DNA of 64,000 nt from JADJOY01 sp046331705 [NCBI: bacterium] (GTDB taxonomy: Bacteria; JADJOY01): contig JAXLQJ010000029.1 of assembly GCA_046331705.1 (NCBI GenBank), positions 27,804 through 91,803 on the forward strand, in the 5' to 3' direction. The notes under the pieces were generated by a model. The model was given only the letters and a program-made list of their open reading frames with translations. It was not told where the DNA came from and ran no database searches. Position 1 is the first letter of the stretch; the number at the start of each line of letters is the position of its first letter. Shown piece by piece: positions 1-7,754 of this stretch. A program made the translations under genes and the position numbers.

Positions 1-231
1 TTCCAGACACCCGAGCAAGCGGCCGCCGCCATCAGCGCGCTGCCCCGCGCGCCAGGCGCGAACACCGATGCCGTGAGCGTCGTCGTCATCCACCCGTTCT
101 CCCGATTCGGCGCCAGCGAGCGCGACTACGCGCTGGTGGAGATCGGCCGTCGCTTCCGCGACAGCCTCGCGTCCCACGTTCGCCTGGTTCCGATCGAGGA
201 GCTGATCCAGCACGCCAAGGAGCTGCGCTGA
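1..231 (+). CDS. C-terminal 76 residues of an unidentified protein
   Basis: The reading frame is open from the first base of the window and ends at TGA 229-231, so only the C-terminus is seen. It carries a hydrophobic beta-strand-like core (VSVVVIHPFSRFG) followed by two amphipathic helices ending in IQHAKELR. Nothing in it identifies a family. The membrane protein that follows starts about 35 bases downstream on the same strand, so the two may be cotranscribed. Codon use is GC-rich like the flanking genes. Confidence 0.6.
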   Translation, partial: FQTPEQAAAAISALPRAPGANTDAVSVVVIHPFSRFGASERDYALVEIGRRFRDSLASHVRLVPIEELIQHAKELR

Positions 232-266
232 CGCGTCCGTTCGCGACCAGCAACGCCAGCCGCGCC

Positions 267-1610
267 GTGAGCGCTTGGGCCACGGCGGTGATCGCGATCA
301 CGATCATCGGCTCGGCGAAGCCGATGATCCGCGGGGCGGATGCGATCGCGCGCTTCGAGATGCAGCGCTGGCTGTTCGCACGCGGATCCGAGGCCCCGGG
401 CTTCGAGCGGAAGTACAACGCGAGCCTGCCGGTGCTCGCGGCACCCCTCTTCTGGCTCGGCCGTGTCACGGCGACAGGCGATGCGCCCGAACACCAGGAG
501 CGGCACGTCCGCGCCACCGTCGCGCAATTCAACCACGTGGTGCTGGCGGCGCTACTCGCGTGGCTCTTCCACCGCCTGGTGCGCGGCGCAGGACTGGCAC
601 CCGCGCAGGCGCTTGCCGGCGTGTGGATCACGCTCGTCACCTCGCTGGCGCTGCCGCACAGCCGCGACTTCTACTCGGAGCTCGCCTGGAGCGCGGCGCT
701 GCTGGTGGCGATCGACGCACTGGCGTCGGCGCGCACCGCCGGGACGCTCGGCTCCGAGATCACGACCGGCGTCGCCAGCGCCGCGGCGGTTTGGCTCAAT
801 CCGATGCTGGCACCCATCTGGGCGCTCGCTGCAGGAGCAATCTGGCTCGCGGCGGGCGCGAAGCAGCGCGGGGCGCGGCGCGCGCTGGGCGCGACCGCCG
901 CGGGCATCACCCTCGGCCTCGCCCTTCAGGCCCTCGAGAACTGGCTCGAACGCGGCCACCCACTGCGCAGCGGGTATGGCGGAGAATCGTTCACGTTTCG
1001 TCCCGCGGGCGTGTGGGGATTGCTGATATCCCCCGGCAAGGGCGCACTCTTCTATCTGCCACAGATCGGGCTCTTGGCCGTCGTCGTGCGGTGGCGTGCC
1101 GGCTCCGACCGCCTGCGCTGCTGGGCCCGCCCGCGGCTGGCCGGCGCCGCGGCGGCGACGTTGCTGTTGCTCGTGACCTACGGGAGCTGGTGGTCCTGGA
1201 GCGGCGCGCGCTACTTCGGTCCGCGCTTCCTGCTCTTTCCATCCGTCCTCGGCAGCGTCGTGCTCGGCGTCGTGGCGGCGCACTGGTCGCGGTTGACGAC
1301 GGCCGCGAGAGCCGTGGTTGTGGCGTTGTGCTGCTACTGCACGTTCACGACCTTGCTTGGCCTCACGGTCAATCAGCGCTACTTCGACGAATGCACCCAA
1401 GGCTGGGAAGCGTGCCACTGGAGCTGGGCCGAGTCCCCGTGGTGGGTGTTCACGAAGCCGCCGGCCGAATTCGGACGGGTCCTCGTCAGCCGCGCCGCTG
1501 TCAGCTTGGCCGTCGGAACGGCCTTGATCGCGTTCTGCGTGCGCAAACTACGGATCATCGCGGCGACGGCGCGGCGCCGTGGGTGGAACGCAGCCGAGAA
1601 CGCCGCCTGA
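267..1610 (+). CDS. polytopic membrane protein, possibly GT-C type glycosyltransferase
   Basis: About 447 residues with a first hydrophobic segment right after the GTG start and roughly nine further membrane segments. The loop with GYGGESFTF followed by GLLISPGKGALFY resembles a pattern seen in large GT-C-like (ArnT/PMT-like) membrane proteins of unknown substrate. An early acidic catalytic motif typical of GT-C enzymes is not obvious, so the enzymatic assignment is weak. The GTG start at 267 keeps the first membrane helix; a later ATG at 327 would lose it. It lies on the plus strand just before a convergent receiver gene, with only three bases between the two stop codons. Confidence 0.6.
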   Translation: MSAWATAVIAITIIGSAKPMIRGADAIARFEMQRWLFARGSEAPGFERKYNASLPVLAAPLFWLGRVTATGDAPEHQERHVRATVAQFNHVVLAALLAWLFHRLVRGAGLAPAQALAGVWITLVTSLALPHSRDFYSELAWSAALLVAIDALASARTAGTLGSEITTGVASAAAVWLNPMLAPIWALAAGAIWLAAGAKQRGARRALGATAAGITLGLALQALENWLERGHPLRSGYGGESFTFRPAGVWGLLISPGKGALFYLPQIGLLAVVVRWRAGSDRLRCWARPRLAGAAAATLLLLVTYGSWWSWSGARYFGPRFLLFPSVLGSVVLGVVAAHWSRLTTAARAVVVALCCYCTFTTLLGLTVNQRYFDECTQGWEACHWSWAESPWWVFTKPPAEFGRVLVSRAAVSLAVGTALIAFCVRKLRIIAATARRRGWNAAENAA

Positions 1611-1613
1611 CGT

Positions 1614-2027
1614 TCAGTGGAAGGTGCGGCCTTCGGTGCCGTTGAGCTGGACGACGATCTTGCTCTCCAGCTCCTCGAGGCGAAACGGCTTGGCGAGGAC
1701 CTCGTCGGCGCCGAGATTCCGTTCGTCGGTCTGGCGATCACGCCGGTTGCGGAGCACGCGCCCCGTGACGATGACCTTGGTGCGTCGACCGAAGGGCGTG
1801 TCCTTGATCTTCTCGCAGAGCGCCACGCCATCGAGCGTGGGCGCCAGCGCGTCGAGGATCACGAGGTCCGGTTGTTCCTTGAGGAAGAGCGCGTAGCCTT
1901 CCAGGCCGTCCCGGCCCCAGAAGGTCTCGTAGTCCCGCTCGTTCAGGTAATCGCAGAGCGCCTCGCCGAGCGCTTCCGAGTGCTCGACGATCAGAATCTT
2001 CTTCTTGATGGGCGCTTCGAAATCCAC
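1614..2027 (-). CDS. stand-alone response regulator receiver domain protein
   Basis: 137 residues with the receiver fold from end to end: KKILIVEHSE at the N-terminus, the phospho-acceptor region DLVILDAL, the switch Thr in VIVTGR and the conserved Lys in LAKPF. The N-terminal acidic pair normally written DD or ED is here E-H, so one of the two metal-binding acids appears replaced. A short insertion rich in Arg and Asp (around residues 95-107) precedes the helix leading to the Lys. There is no output domain and no adjacent kinase, so it probably acts as a CheY-like relay with an unknown partner. Confidence 0.8.
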   Translation of the reverse strand: MDFEAPIKKKILIVEHSEALGEALCDYLNERDYETFWGRDGLEGYALFLKEQPDLVILDALAPTLDGVALCEKIKDTPFGRRTKVIVTGRVLRNRRDRQTDERNLGADEVLAKPFRLEELESKIVVQLNGTEGRTFH

Positions 2028-2114
2028 AGGCCCACGATAGACACCTGGCGGGGGATTGTCAACGAAGCACGCCGACGGCGCGACCGCGCACGAATGCCTT
2101 GTTTTCGGGCATTT

Positions 2115-3056
2115 TCAGGCAGGATCGGCGACGCTGGCGCGACGCAGCGCCTGCGCCGCGGGCTCGTCGCGTCGCCACTCGGGCAGCCCCCCGAACGCCT
2201 CGGCGAGCGCGTCGTCCACCTCGGCCTCCGAGCTGAAACGATCGAGCGCGGCGAGCGGCGCGAGCGACGCGTCCGTCCACGGCAGATGGGCGAGCAGGCT
2301 CGCGAGCTTGGCGGCGAGCTCGAGCCGTCCCTCCTCCGCGCTCGCGAGCGTCTCGCGCCAGCCTTCGATCTCGGCTCGCATGGCCAGCCGATAGAGCATC
2401 GGCACGAGCCAGCCCTCGCCGCGCCGAGCCAGCGGCGCGAAGAGCGCCGGCACCGCGGCGGAAAGCGCGCCGAAATGGATGGTGACCGGGAACGCGCGCA
2501 GCGCGTCCTGGACGGCGAGCGGCAAGAGCCGCACAGCGACGAGCCGATCCCGCTCCAAGCGCAGCGCCCCCAGCATGCGATCGAAGAGCACCGGCGAGTA
2601 GCCGAGCACCAGCTCGCCCAGCCGCTCGATGTAGCGCCCCGGGCGCGCGATCACCTCGCCGCCCAGCTCGCGCGCCTCGCGCAGCGCGAACCCGTAGTCG
2701 AAGAACGCGAGCAGCGTCTCGATGCGCTCGTCGAGGGCACGCACCTTGTGGGCGACCGGCGTCCCGTCGCGCGTCTCGCGGGGCTCGCACGCCCGCCGCA
2801 GCGCGCGCCACTGGGCGCGGGCGAAGTGGGCGGCGAGCTTCGCGCACGCGGGGCACGAGGCGATCACCGGCACCTCGAGATCGGGCTCGGTGGACGGGTC
2901 ATCGAGGCGCGCCGCTCCCGGCGTCCACTCGATGCGATCGCCGAGCGCGAGAGCGCGATGCCCCGCGGGCCCGTAGCGAAACCGCACCTCCATGCGCGCG
3001 CGCTGGCCGCAGCGCGGGCAATCGAGCTCGGCCGAGACCCGGTTCGCGTCATCCAT
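2115..3056 (-). CDS. zinc-ribbon-containing protein of unknown function
   Basis: From the ATG at 3056 the product is about 313 residues. It begins with a CPRCG knuckle and has a second CPAC knuckle about 60 residues later, which together could bind one zinc. The rest is mostly helical, Ala/Leu/Arg-rich, and recalls no family I can name; the paired cysteine layout is loosely like CpXC proteins but the second half does not fit. An upstream in-frame start at 3137 would place the N-terminus close to the tRNA gene with low-complexity Arg-rich sequence, so 3056 is preferred. Confidence 0.6.
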   Translation of the reverse strand: MDDANRVSAELDCPRCGQRARMEVRFRYGPAGHRALALGDRIEWTPGAARLDDPSTEPDLEVPVIASCPACAKLAAHFARAQWRALRRACEPRETRDGTPVAHKVRALDERIETLLAFFDYGFALREARELGGEVIARPGRYIERLGELVLGYSPVLFDRMLGALRLERDRLVAVRLLPLAVQDALRAFPVTIHFGALSAAVPALFAPLARRGEGWLVPMLYRLAMRAEIEGWRETLASAEEGRLELAAKLASLLAHLPWTDASLAPLAALDRFSSEAEVDDALAEAFGGLPEWRRDEPAAQALRRASVADPA

Positions 3057-3166
3057 GCGATCGTGGTCCCGCGCGTCGTACCCGCGTCCGCGCGGCGGCG
3101 CGGTGGCCGAGCGCGCCGCGCGGGCGCGCCGGCACACGTTGCACGCACGAGTCTTTCCGTTCGTCG

Positions 3167-3243
3167 TGGTCGGGGCGACTGGATTCGAACCAGCGACCCC
3201 CTGCGCCCAAGGCAGGTGCGCTACCAGGCTGCGCTACGCCCCG
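3167..3243 (-). tRNA. tRNA-Pro (anticodon TGG)
   Basis: Read on the minus strand, the acceptor CGGGGCG pairs with CGCCCCG over seven positions. The anticodon loop CTTGGGC is closed by CCTGC/GCAGG, giving anticodon TGG, and the T-loop TTCGAAT is present. The discriminator A and the CCA tail are encoded. Confidence 0.97.
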
Positions 3244-3271
3244 TGAACTGCTCCGTCCGACCTTGACGTCC

Positions 3272-3898
3272 TCACCTTCCATGCGGCTCGTGCCGTGTCG
3301 CGATCGCCAGGCAGCGGTCCACGTGGACCCGCGCCTTGCGAAGCGCTCGTCCCCGATGGCTGATGCCGTCCTTCTCGTGCGCATCCAGCTCGGCCATCGT
3401 GCGGCCGAGCTCGGGAACCCAGAAATAGGGATCGTATCCGAAACCGCGACTGCCGCGGGGCGCGGTGACGATCACACCCTCGACGCTCGCTTCCTCGACC
3501 TCCACGTCCCCGCCTGGCGTCGCGACGGCGATGGCGCAACGATAACGCGCCGTTCGCAGGTGCGAAGCGAGCGGCGTCACCTCGGCGACCAGTCGCGCGT
3601 TGTTCGCGTCGTCGCTCGCGCCCTCGCCTGCGTAGCGCGCCGAGCGCACCCCCGGCCGACCGCCGAGCCCGTCGACCTCGAGCCCCGAGTCGTCGGCGAG
3701 CGCCACCAGTCCGGTGCGCGCGGCGACGGTCGTGGCCTTCAGGATCGCGTTGTCGCGGAACGTCTCCCCCGTCTCCTCGATCTCCTCGACCTCGGGATGC
3801 GTGCTCAGATCGTCGATCACGACGCCCAGTCCGGCGAGCATCCGCTCGAGCTCGACGACCTTGCCGCGGTTGCGCGTGGCGAAGACGAGCCGCGACAT
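3272..3898 (-). CDS. rdgB: XTP/dITP diphosphatase (HAM1/RdgB family)
   Basis: Hydrolyses non-canonical purine nucleoside triphosphates (ITP, XTP, dITP) to monophosphates, keeping them out of DNA and RNA; cytosolic. The N-terminal FATRNRGK motif, the central DDSGLEVD motif with GVRSARYAG, and FGYDPYF near the C-terminus are all family hallmarks, and the length of about 208 residues is normal. The ATG at 3898 is chosen because an AGG lies seven bases upstream; another ATG lies two codons earlier. The gene sits between tRNA-Pro and the glycosyltransferase operon, on the same strand as the latter but about 96 bases beyond its end. Confidence 0.93.
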   Translation of the reverse strand: MSRLVFATRNRGKVVELERMLAGLGVVIDDLSTHPEVEEIEETGETFRDNAILKATTVAARTGLVALADDSGLEVDGLGGRPGVRSARYAGEGASDDANNARLVAEVTPLASHLRTARYRCAIAVATPGGDVEVEEASVEGVIVTAPRGSRGFGYDPYFWVPELGRTMAELDAHEKDGISHRGRALRKARVHVDRCLAIATRHEPHGR

Positions 3899-3994
3899 TC
3901 GCATGCCTATCGATCGCGGCCGGCGACGTGCCGCCACCCGGCCCGGCTTCCGCTTCGCGAGGCGCGGCAAGATAGGGACCGCACGCGGCACCCG

Positions 3995-4210
3995 TCAAAC
4001 CTCGCGCGGCGCGTACGCTTCGCTCGACGCGGTCGAGCGAGCCACCGCGACCTCGCGCAGCGCGCGAGCGAGCAGCTCGACACCGTGGGCGAGCGCGAAG
4101 CGCTGCGCGTGACGGGCGCGCGCGGCCTGCGCGAGGCGCTCGCGCCGAGCTGGATCGTCGAGGAGCGCATCGATCGCGGCGGCGCAACGCCGCGGGATCG
4201 TCGGGCGGCA
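3995..4210 (-). pseudogene. detached C-terminal part of the GT1 glycosyltransferase
   Basis: Downstream of the TAG that ends the GT1 reading frame, the next frame reads GVLVPPDDPAAL, the expected continuation of a GT-B retaining glycosyltransferase. After about 12 codons a second shift returns to the original frame, giving AAIDALLDDPARR and then a normal C-terminal helix ending at TGA 3997-3995. One base missing in the G run near 4220 and one extra C near 4173 would explain both, with no net frame change. Either the gene is broken or the assembly holds two indels here. Confidence 0.75.
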
Positions 4211-5167
4211 CTAACACACCCCGCGCCCTTCGTCGAGCTGCTCGGGGATCCCACCGACGCTCGCGCCGATCACCGCCACGCCCGCGCTCATGGCGGCGAG
4301 CACCGCGAGCGGGCACGCATCGCGCCGCGACGGGCAGACCAGCAGGTCCACGGCGGCGCTCAACCGATCGGCGTCACGACGCCAGCCCACGAGTCGCACC
4401 CGCGCCGTGCGCCGGGCACGCGCGAAGACCGCGTCCCGGTAGCGCCGGTGCTCGCCGAACGGATCGTCCCCGACCACCACGCACACGACGTCCGCGGGAA
4501 GCGGCGCGCGAGCGAGCGCGTCGAGCAGCACGTCGACTCCCTTGCGCGGCTCGACCTGCCCCACGAACCCCACGACGCGAGCACGGGGCTCCACGCCGAT
4601 CCACCGCCGGAGCACGGCGCGGGCGTCGCGCTCGAGCGGCTCGACGGCGGGCGCCGCCGGCGGTACCACGCGAACACGGGAGGCCGGGATCCCGTGGGCG
4701 ATCCAGCTCGTCCGCGCCGCCTCCGCAGGCACCAGGTAGAGCGCGACGCGCTCGCGAAAGAACCGGAAGAACCGCATCGCGCGCGACGCCACCCCCGGCT
4801 CGAGCACGTCGTGGACGAACGCCACCACCGGCGGGCCGCTCGCACCGAGCGCCAGGCACGCCTTGAGCGATCGGACTCCGTTGACCAGCACCACGTCGGG
4901 CGGATCGACCTCGAGCCGACGCCGCAGCGAGGCGAGCACCCGGCGCGATTCGAACGGCCGCGTGGCGCTCACGCGCCCGAGCGCGCACGGCTCGAACGCG
5001 AGCGCCTGGCGACGTGCCGCCGCCTCGAACGCTCCCCCCGCCGGGCCCGCCAGCCTGAACGCGAACTCCCGCGCCACGAGCGCCCGCGCCGCCGTCAGCA
5101 GCGCGACCTGCGCACCGCCCAGCTCGCGTGCGCCGTCGAGCGCCAGCACCCGCAACACCTCGCTCAC
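4211..5167 (-). CDS. glycosyltransferase family 1 (GT-B), prematurely ended
   Basis: Transfers a sugar from a nucleotide-sugar donor, probably in surface glycan synthesis. The N-domain opens with LRVLALDGARELGGAQ, and the C-domain has GFVGQVEPRKGVDVLLDAL and the donor-binding region around PSRRDACPLAVLAAMSAG, then GGIPEQL. The frame stops at residue 318, just before the normal GVLVPP segment, which continues in another frame downstream. The start is GTG 5167 because it overlaps the preceding stop as GTGA, the usual coupled arrangement. It is the last gene of a three-gene operon. Confidence 0.8.
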   Translation of the reverse strand: MSEVLRVLALDGARELGGAQVALLTAARALVAREFAFRLAGPAGGAFEAAARRQALAFEPCALGRVSATRPFESRRVLASLRRRLEVDPPDVVLVNGVRSLKACLALGASGPPVVAFVHDVLEPGVASRAMRFFRFFRERVALYLVPAEAARTSWIAHGIPASRVRVVPPAAPAVEPLERDARAVLRRWIGVEPRARVVGFVGQVEPRKGVDVLLDALARAPLPADVVCVVVGDDPFGEHRRYRDAVFARARRTARVRLVGWRRDADRLSAAVDLLVCPSRRDACPLAVLAAMSAGVAVIGASVGGIPEQLDEGRGVC

Positions 5168-6165
5168 GACCGACGCTCCGAGGAGCCAGGAACGACCCCA
5201 CCGCGACTCGTGAAGATCGCGTCGAGCGTGGCCGTCGGCGGCGGCGATCCGCGCCTCCCGGCGAGCCCGAGGCGCCACGCCCAGCACGCACCCAGGAGGT
5301 GGCTCGCGTCACCCGCGAGGAGGCCCCGCGCGGCGCGCGCCAGCAACGCGGCGACGTGCCAGCGTCGCCGCGCGGAATCCGCGAGATGGCGCGCGATCAC
5401 CAGCTCGCGGTTGCGCCGGTAGATGGTCTTGCGCAGCCAGCGTGCCTCGCGCGCCACCGTCGCGTGGCGGGCGTGGCGGGCCGCCGCGGCCGGCACGTGC
5501 AGCGCGTGGAAGCGAACGTCCCCGGCGGCGACCCGAGCCCGGGCGCGCAGCCCCAGATCGACGTCCTCCCAATAGTAGGGCGCGAGGCGCTCGTCGTAGC
5601 CGCCGAGCTCCTCCCAGCAAGCGCGGTCGTAGACCGCCAGGGCTCCCGATGGATAGTGCGGCTCGAGCGTGCGCCCGAGCGGGATCGGGATCGTGCGCAA
5701 CGTGGCGCGATCCCAGGTGAGCCGGTAGAGGCTCTCGTCGATGAGCCACGCGCCGTGCGCCGACGACGACGCTCCTTCGCGCGCCGCGATCGCGGGACAG
5801 GCCACCCACGCCTTCCCGTCCTCGAGTGCGGCGCAGAGGAGCGCGAGGCAATCGCGCTCGAGCTCGACGTCGTCGTTGACGATCGCCACCCAGCGCGAGG
5901 TCGACGCGCGCACACCCAGGTTCACCGCGGGACCGAAGCCACGCCGCGTCGACGAGCGCAGCACCCGCACCGGGATTCCCTGGAACGACGCGGGCGGCGA
6001 GACCGGGGGCGAAGCTGCATCGTCGACGACGACGATCTCGGTACCCTGGCCCAGCTCGAGCAGCGCCGTCGCGAGCGACCCGAGCGCCCCCGCGAGCGTG
6101 TCCGAGCCACGCGTCGGCACGACCGCCGTCAACCCGCGCGCCGCGCTCGCGCCGCCGTCACGCAT
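5164..6165 (-). CDS. glycosyltransferase family 2 (rhamnosyltransferase-like)
   Basis: A cytosolic GT-A type inverting glycosyltransferase. The N-terminal TAVVPTRG strand, the acidic EIVVVDDAA motif, the IVNDDVEL metal-binding region and the C-terminal GGYDERLAPYYWEDVDLGLR block match the rhamnosyltransferase/WcaA group. The product is about 333 residues from ATG 6165, which overlaps the upstream stop by eight bases. The C-terminal third is Arg/Ala-rich and may lie against the membrane. It is the middle gene of the operon with the methyltransferase-GT2 fusion upstream and GT1 downstream. Confidence 0.88.
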   Translation of the reverse strand: MRDGGASAARGLTAVVPTRGSDTLAGALGSLATALLELGQGTEIVVVDDAASPPVSPPASFQGIPVRVLRSSTRRGFGPAVNLGVRASTSRWVAIVNDDVELERDCLALLCAALEDGKAWVACPAIAAREGASSSAHGAWLIDESLYRLTWDRATLRTIPIPLGRTLEPHYPSGALAVYDRACWEELGGYDERLAPYYWEDVDLGLRARARVAAGDVRFHALHVPAAAARHARHATVAREARWLRKTIYRRNRELVIARHLADSARRRWHVAALLARAARGLLAGDASHLLGACWAWRLGLAGRRGSPPPTATLDAIFTSRGGVVPGSSERRS

Positions 6166-7681
6166 GCGGGCTCGCGACCCGCGCGCCCCGCCGGACGGCG
6201 CGACGGAAGAGCCAGCGCGCGAGCGGCCGGCGCCACTTGCGCAGCAACGCCTCGTGGCTCGCCACCCACGCCGAGCGACCGCCATCGGGCAACCGCCGGG
6301 TGCTCCCGCCTTCGCGGTGTGTGGCGACGACGATCGGCGCCATCGCCACGGTTCGTCCCGCGCGGCGCAGCCGCTCGTAGAGATCGAGCTCCTCGGCGTA
6401 GAGGAAGAAGCGCTCGTCGAACCCGTTCACCGCCGTGAACGCGTGGCGATCGACGAGCACGCACGCGCCGACGGGGCCGCCGCCGGCCGCGCCCGCGCGC
6501 GGCGTCAGGCGGCGCGCGATGCGCGTCCAGCCGGCGCGGGTGGCCATCCAGGCCAGGACCACGCGCAGCGTCGGGAAGTGGACCCAGGAGAGCGCCGGCG
6601 AGCCATCGGGACGTTCGAGGCGACCGCCCGCGACGGCCAAGGTGGGGTCGGATGCGAACATCGCTTCCAAGGCCACCAGCGCGCCGGGCCGGATCACCAC
6701 GTCGGGATTGACCAGCAGCAAGCGCGGCGCGCGCGCGTGCCGAGCCGCGCCGTTCACCGCCGCGCCGAAGCCCGCGTTGACGCTGCTGCAAAGCACCTCG
6801 ATCGCCGGAAAGCGCCGCTCGGCGCGCGCGACCGCGTCGTCACTCGACGCATTGTCGACCACCCAGGTCTCGGTCACGCGAACCGGCCCACGAATCGCCG
6901 CGAGCCCCGCGAGACATGCGTCGAGGTCCTCGCCCGCGTCGTGAGCCACGACGATCGCGCTCACCTCGCACGCGTGGCGCACGGGCGCCGGCGCCGGTCC
7001 TCGGCGTGCGACCACCTGGACGCCCTGCGCGAAGAGCTCGCGACGCAGCGAGCGCGGCAGCACGCGCGTGGCTCGCGCGGCGATCCACCCCGCGCCGAGC
7101 ACGCCCTCGACGGCGAAGCCGGTCGCGCGGAGCCAGCGCGCGAGCTCGCCCGCGGTGAAGAGCGAGACGTGACCGTGATGTGGCGCGGGCAACCCCGCGA
7201 GCAGCCCGCTCTCGTCGACGGTGCGCGGCGGACGCCCGCGAAGCCACGACCACGCGTAGCCCAGGTAGCGGCCGTTGACGGTGCTGAGCAGCAAGCGACC
7301 GTCGGGCCGAAGCACCCGTGCCAGCTCGGCGAGCAGCGCGGCGGGATCCACCAGGTGCTCGACGACCTCGAGCGCCACGACGGCGTCCACGCTTCGCGAT
7401 CGCAACGGCAAGCAGGCGTCGAGATCCGCCGCCACGGCGTGCGCGACCGGCGTCGCATCCGCGCGCGCGGCGAGCGCGAACGCCGGCGCCACGTCGATCG
7501 CGAGCACGTGCTCGAAGCGCGCCGCCAGCGCGGCGCGAAGCGCGCCGTGGCCGGCGCCGAGATCGAGCGCCCACCGCCCGCGCCCGAGCGCGTCGAGCGG
7601 AAGCGAGTGCGCCGGCTCGGCGGGCGGCGGGAGGTCGAGGGCGCCGATCCGGTGCCACGCGGACTCGTAGAGCCGCCTCAC
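6158..7681 (-). CDS. bifunctional SAM methyltransferase - GT2 glycosyltransferase fusion
   Basis: 507 residues in two parts. Residues 1-235 form a class I methyltransferase: ALDLGAGHGALR (motif I), a VDAVVALEVVEHL motif and an ARVLRPDGRLLLST strand. Residues about 240-507 form a GT2 domain: VSAIVVAHDAG, TWVVDNASSDD, LLLVNPDVVI and GFDERFFLYAEELDLYERL. The frame is continuous across the join, so this is a true fusion. Fusions of this sort occur in polysaccharide clusters, where the methyltransferase may cap or modify the sugar chain. The GTG start at 7681 is the only one keeping the full methyltransferase. First gene of the operon. Confidence 0.88.
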   Translation of the reverse strand: MRRLYESAWHRIGALDLPPPAEPAHSLPLDALGRGRWALDLGAGHGALRAALAARFEHVLAIDVAPAFALAARADATPVAHAVAADLDACLPLRSRSVDAVVALEVVEHLVDPAALLAELARVLRPDGRLLLSTVNGRYLGYAWSWLRGRPPRTVDESGLLAGLPAPHHGHVSLFTAGELARWLRATGFAVEGVLGAGWIAARATRVLPRSLRRELFAQGVQVVARRGPAPAPVRHACEVSAIVVAHDAGEDLDACLAGLAAIRGPVRVTETWVVDNASSDDAVARAERRFPAIEVLCSSVNAGFGAAVNGAARHARAPRLLLVNPDVVIRPGALVALEAMFASDPTLAVAGGRLERPDGSPALSWVHFPTLRVVLAWMATRAGWTRIARRLTPRAGAAGGGPVGACVLVDRHAFTAVNGFDERFFLYAEELDLYERLRRAGRTVAMAPIVVATHREGGSTRRLPDGGRSAWVASHEALLRKWRRPLARWLFRRAVRRGARVASPHA

Positions 7682-7754
7682 GCACGCCCTCGTCCCGCCG
7701 CGAGCTTGCGGTGCCGCGCGAATCCGCGGGGCGGACCCGCGCGGCGGGCGCGCA

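Noticed and set aside
1614-2027. Inactive pseudo-receiver
   Set aside because: Only one of the two metal-binding acids is changed; the phospho-acceptor Asp, switch Thr and Lys are present, so activity cannot be ruled out.
1617-3266. Long open frame on the plus strand opposite the receiver and zinc-ribbon genes
   Set aside because: It is antisense to genes with clear motifs, is rich in Arg, Glu and His from GC-biased codons, and crosses the tRNA-Pro gene.
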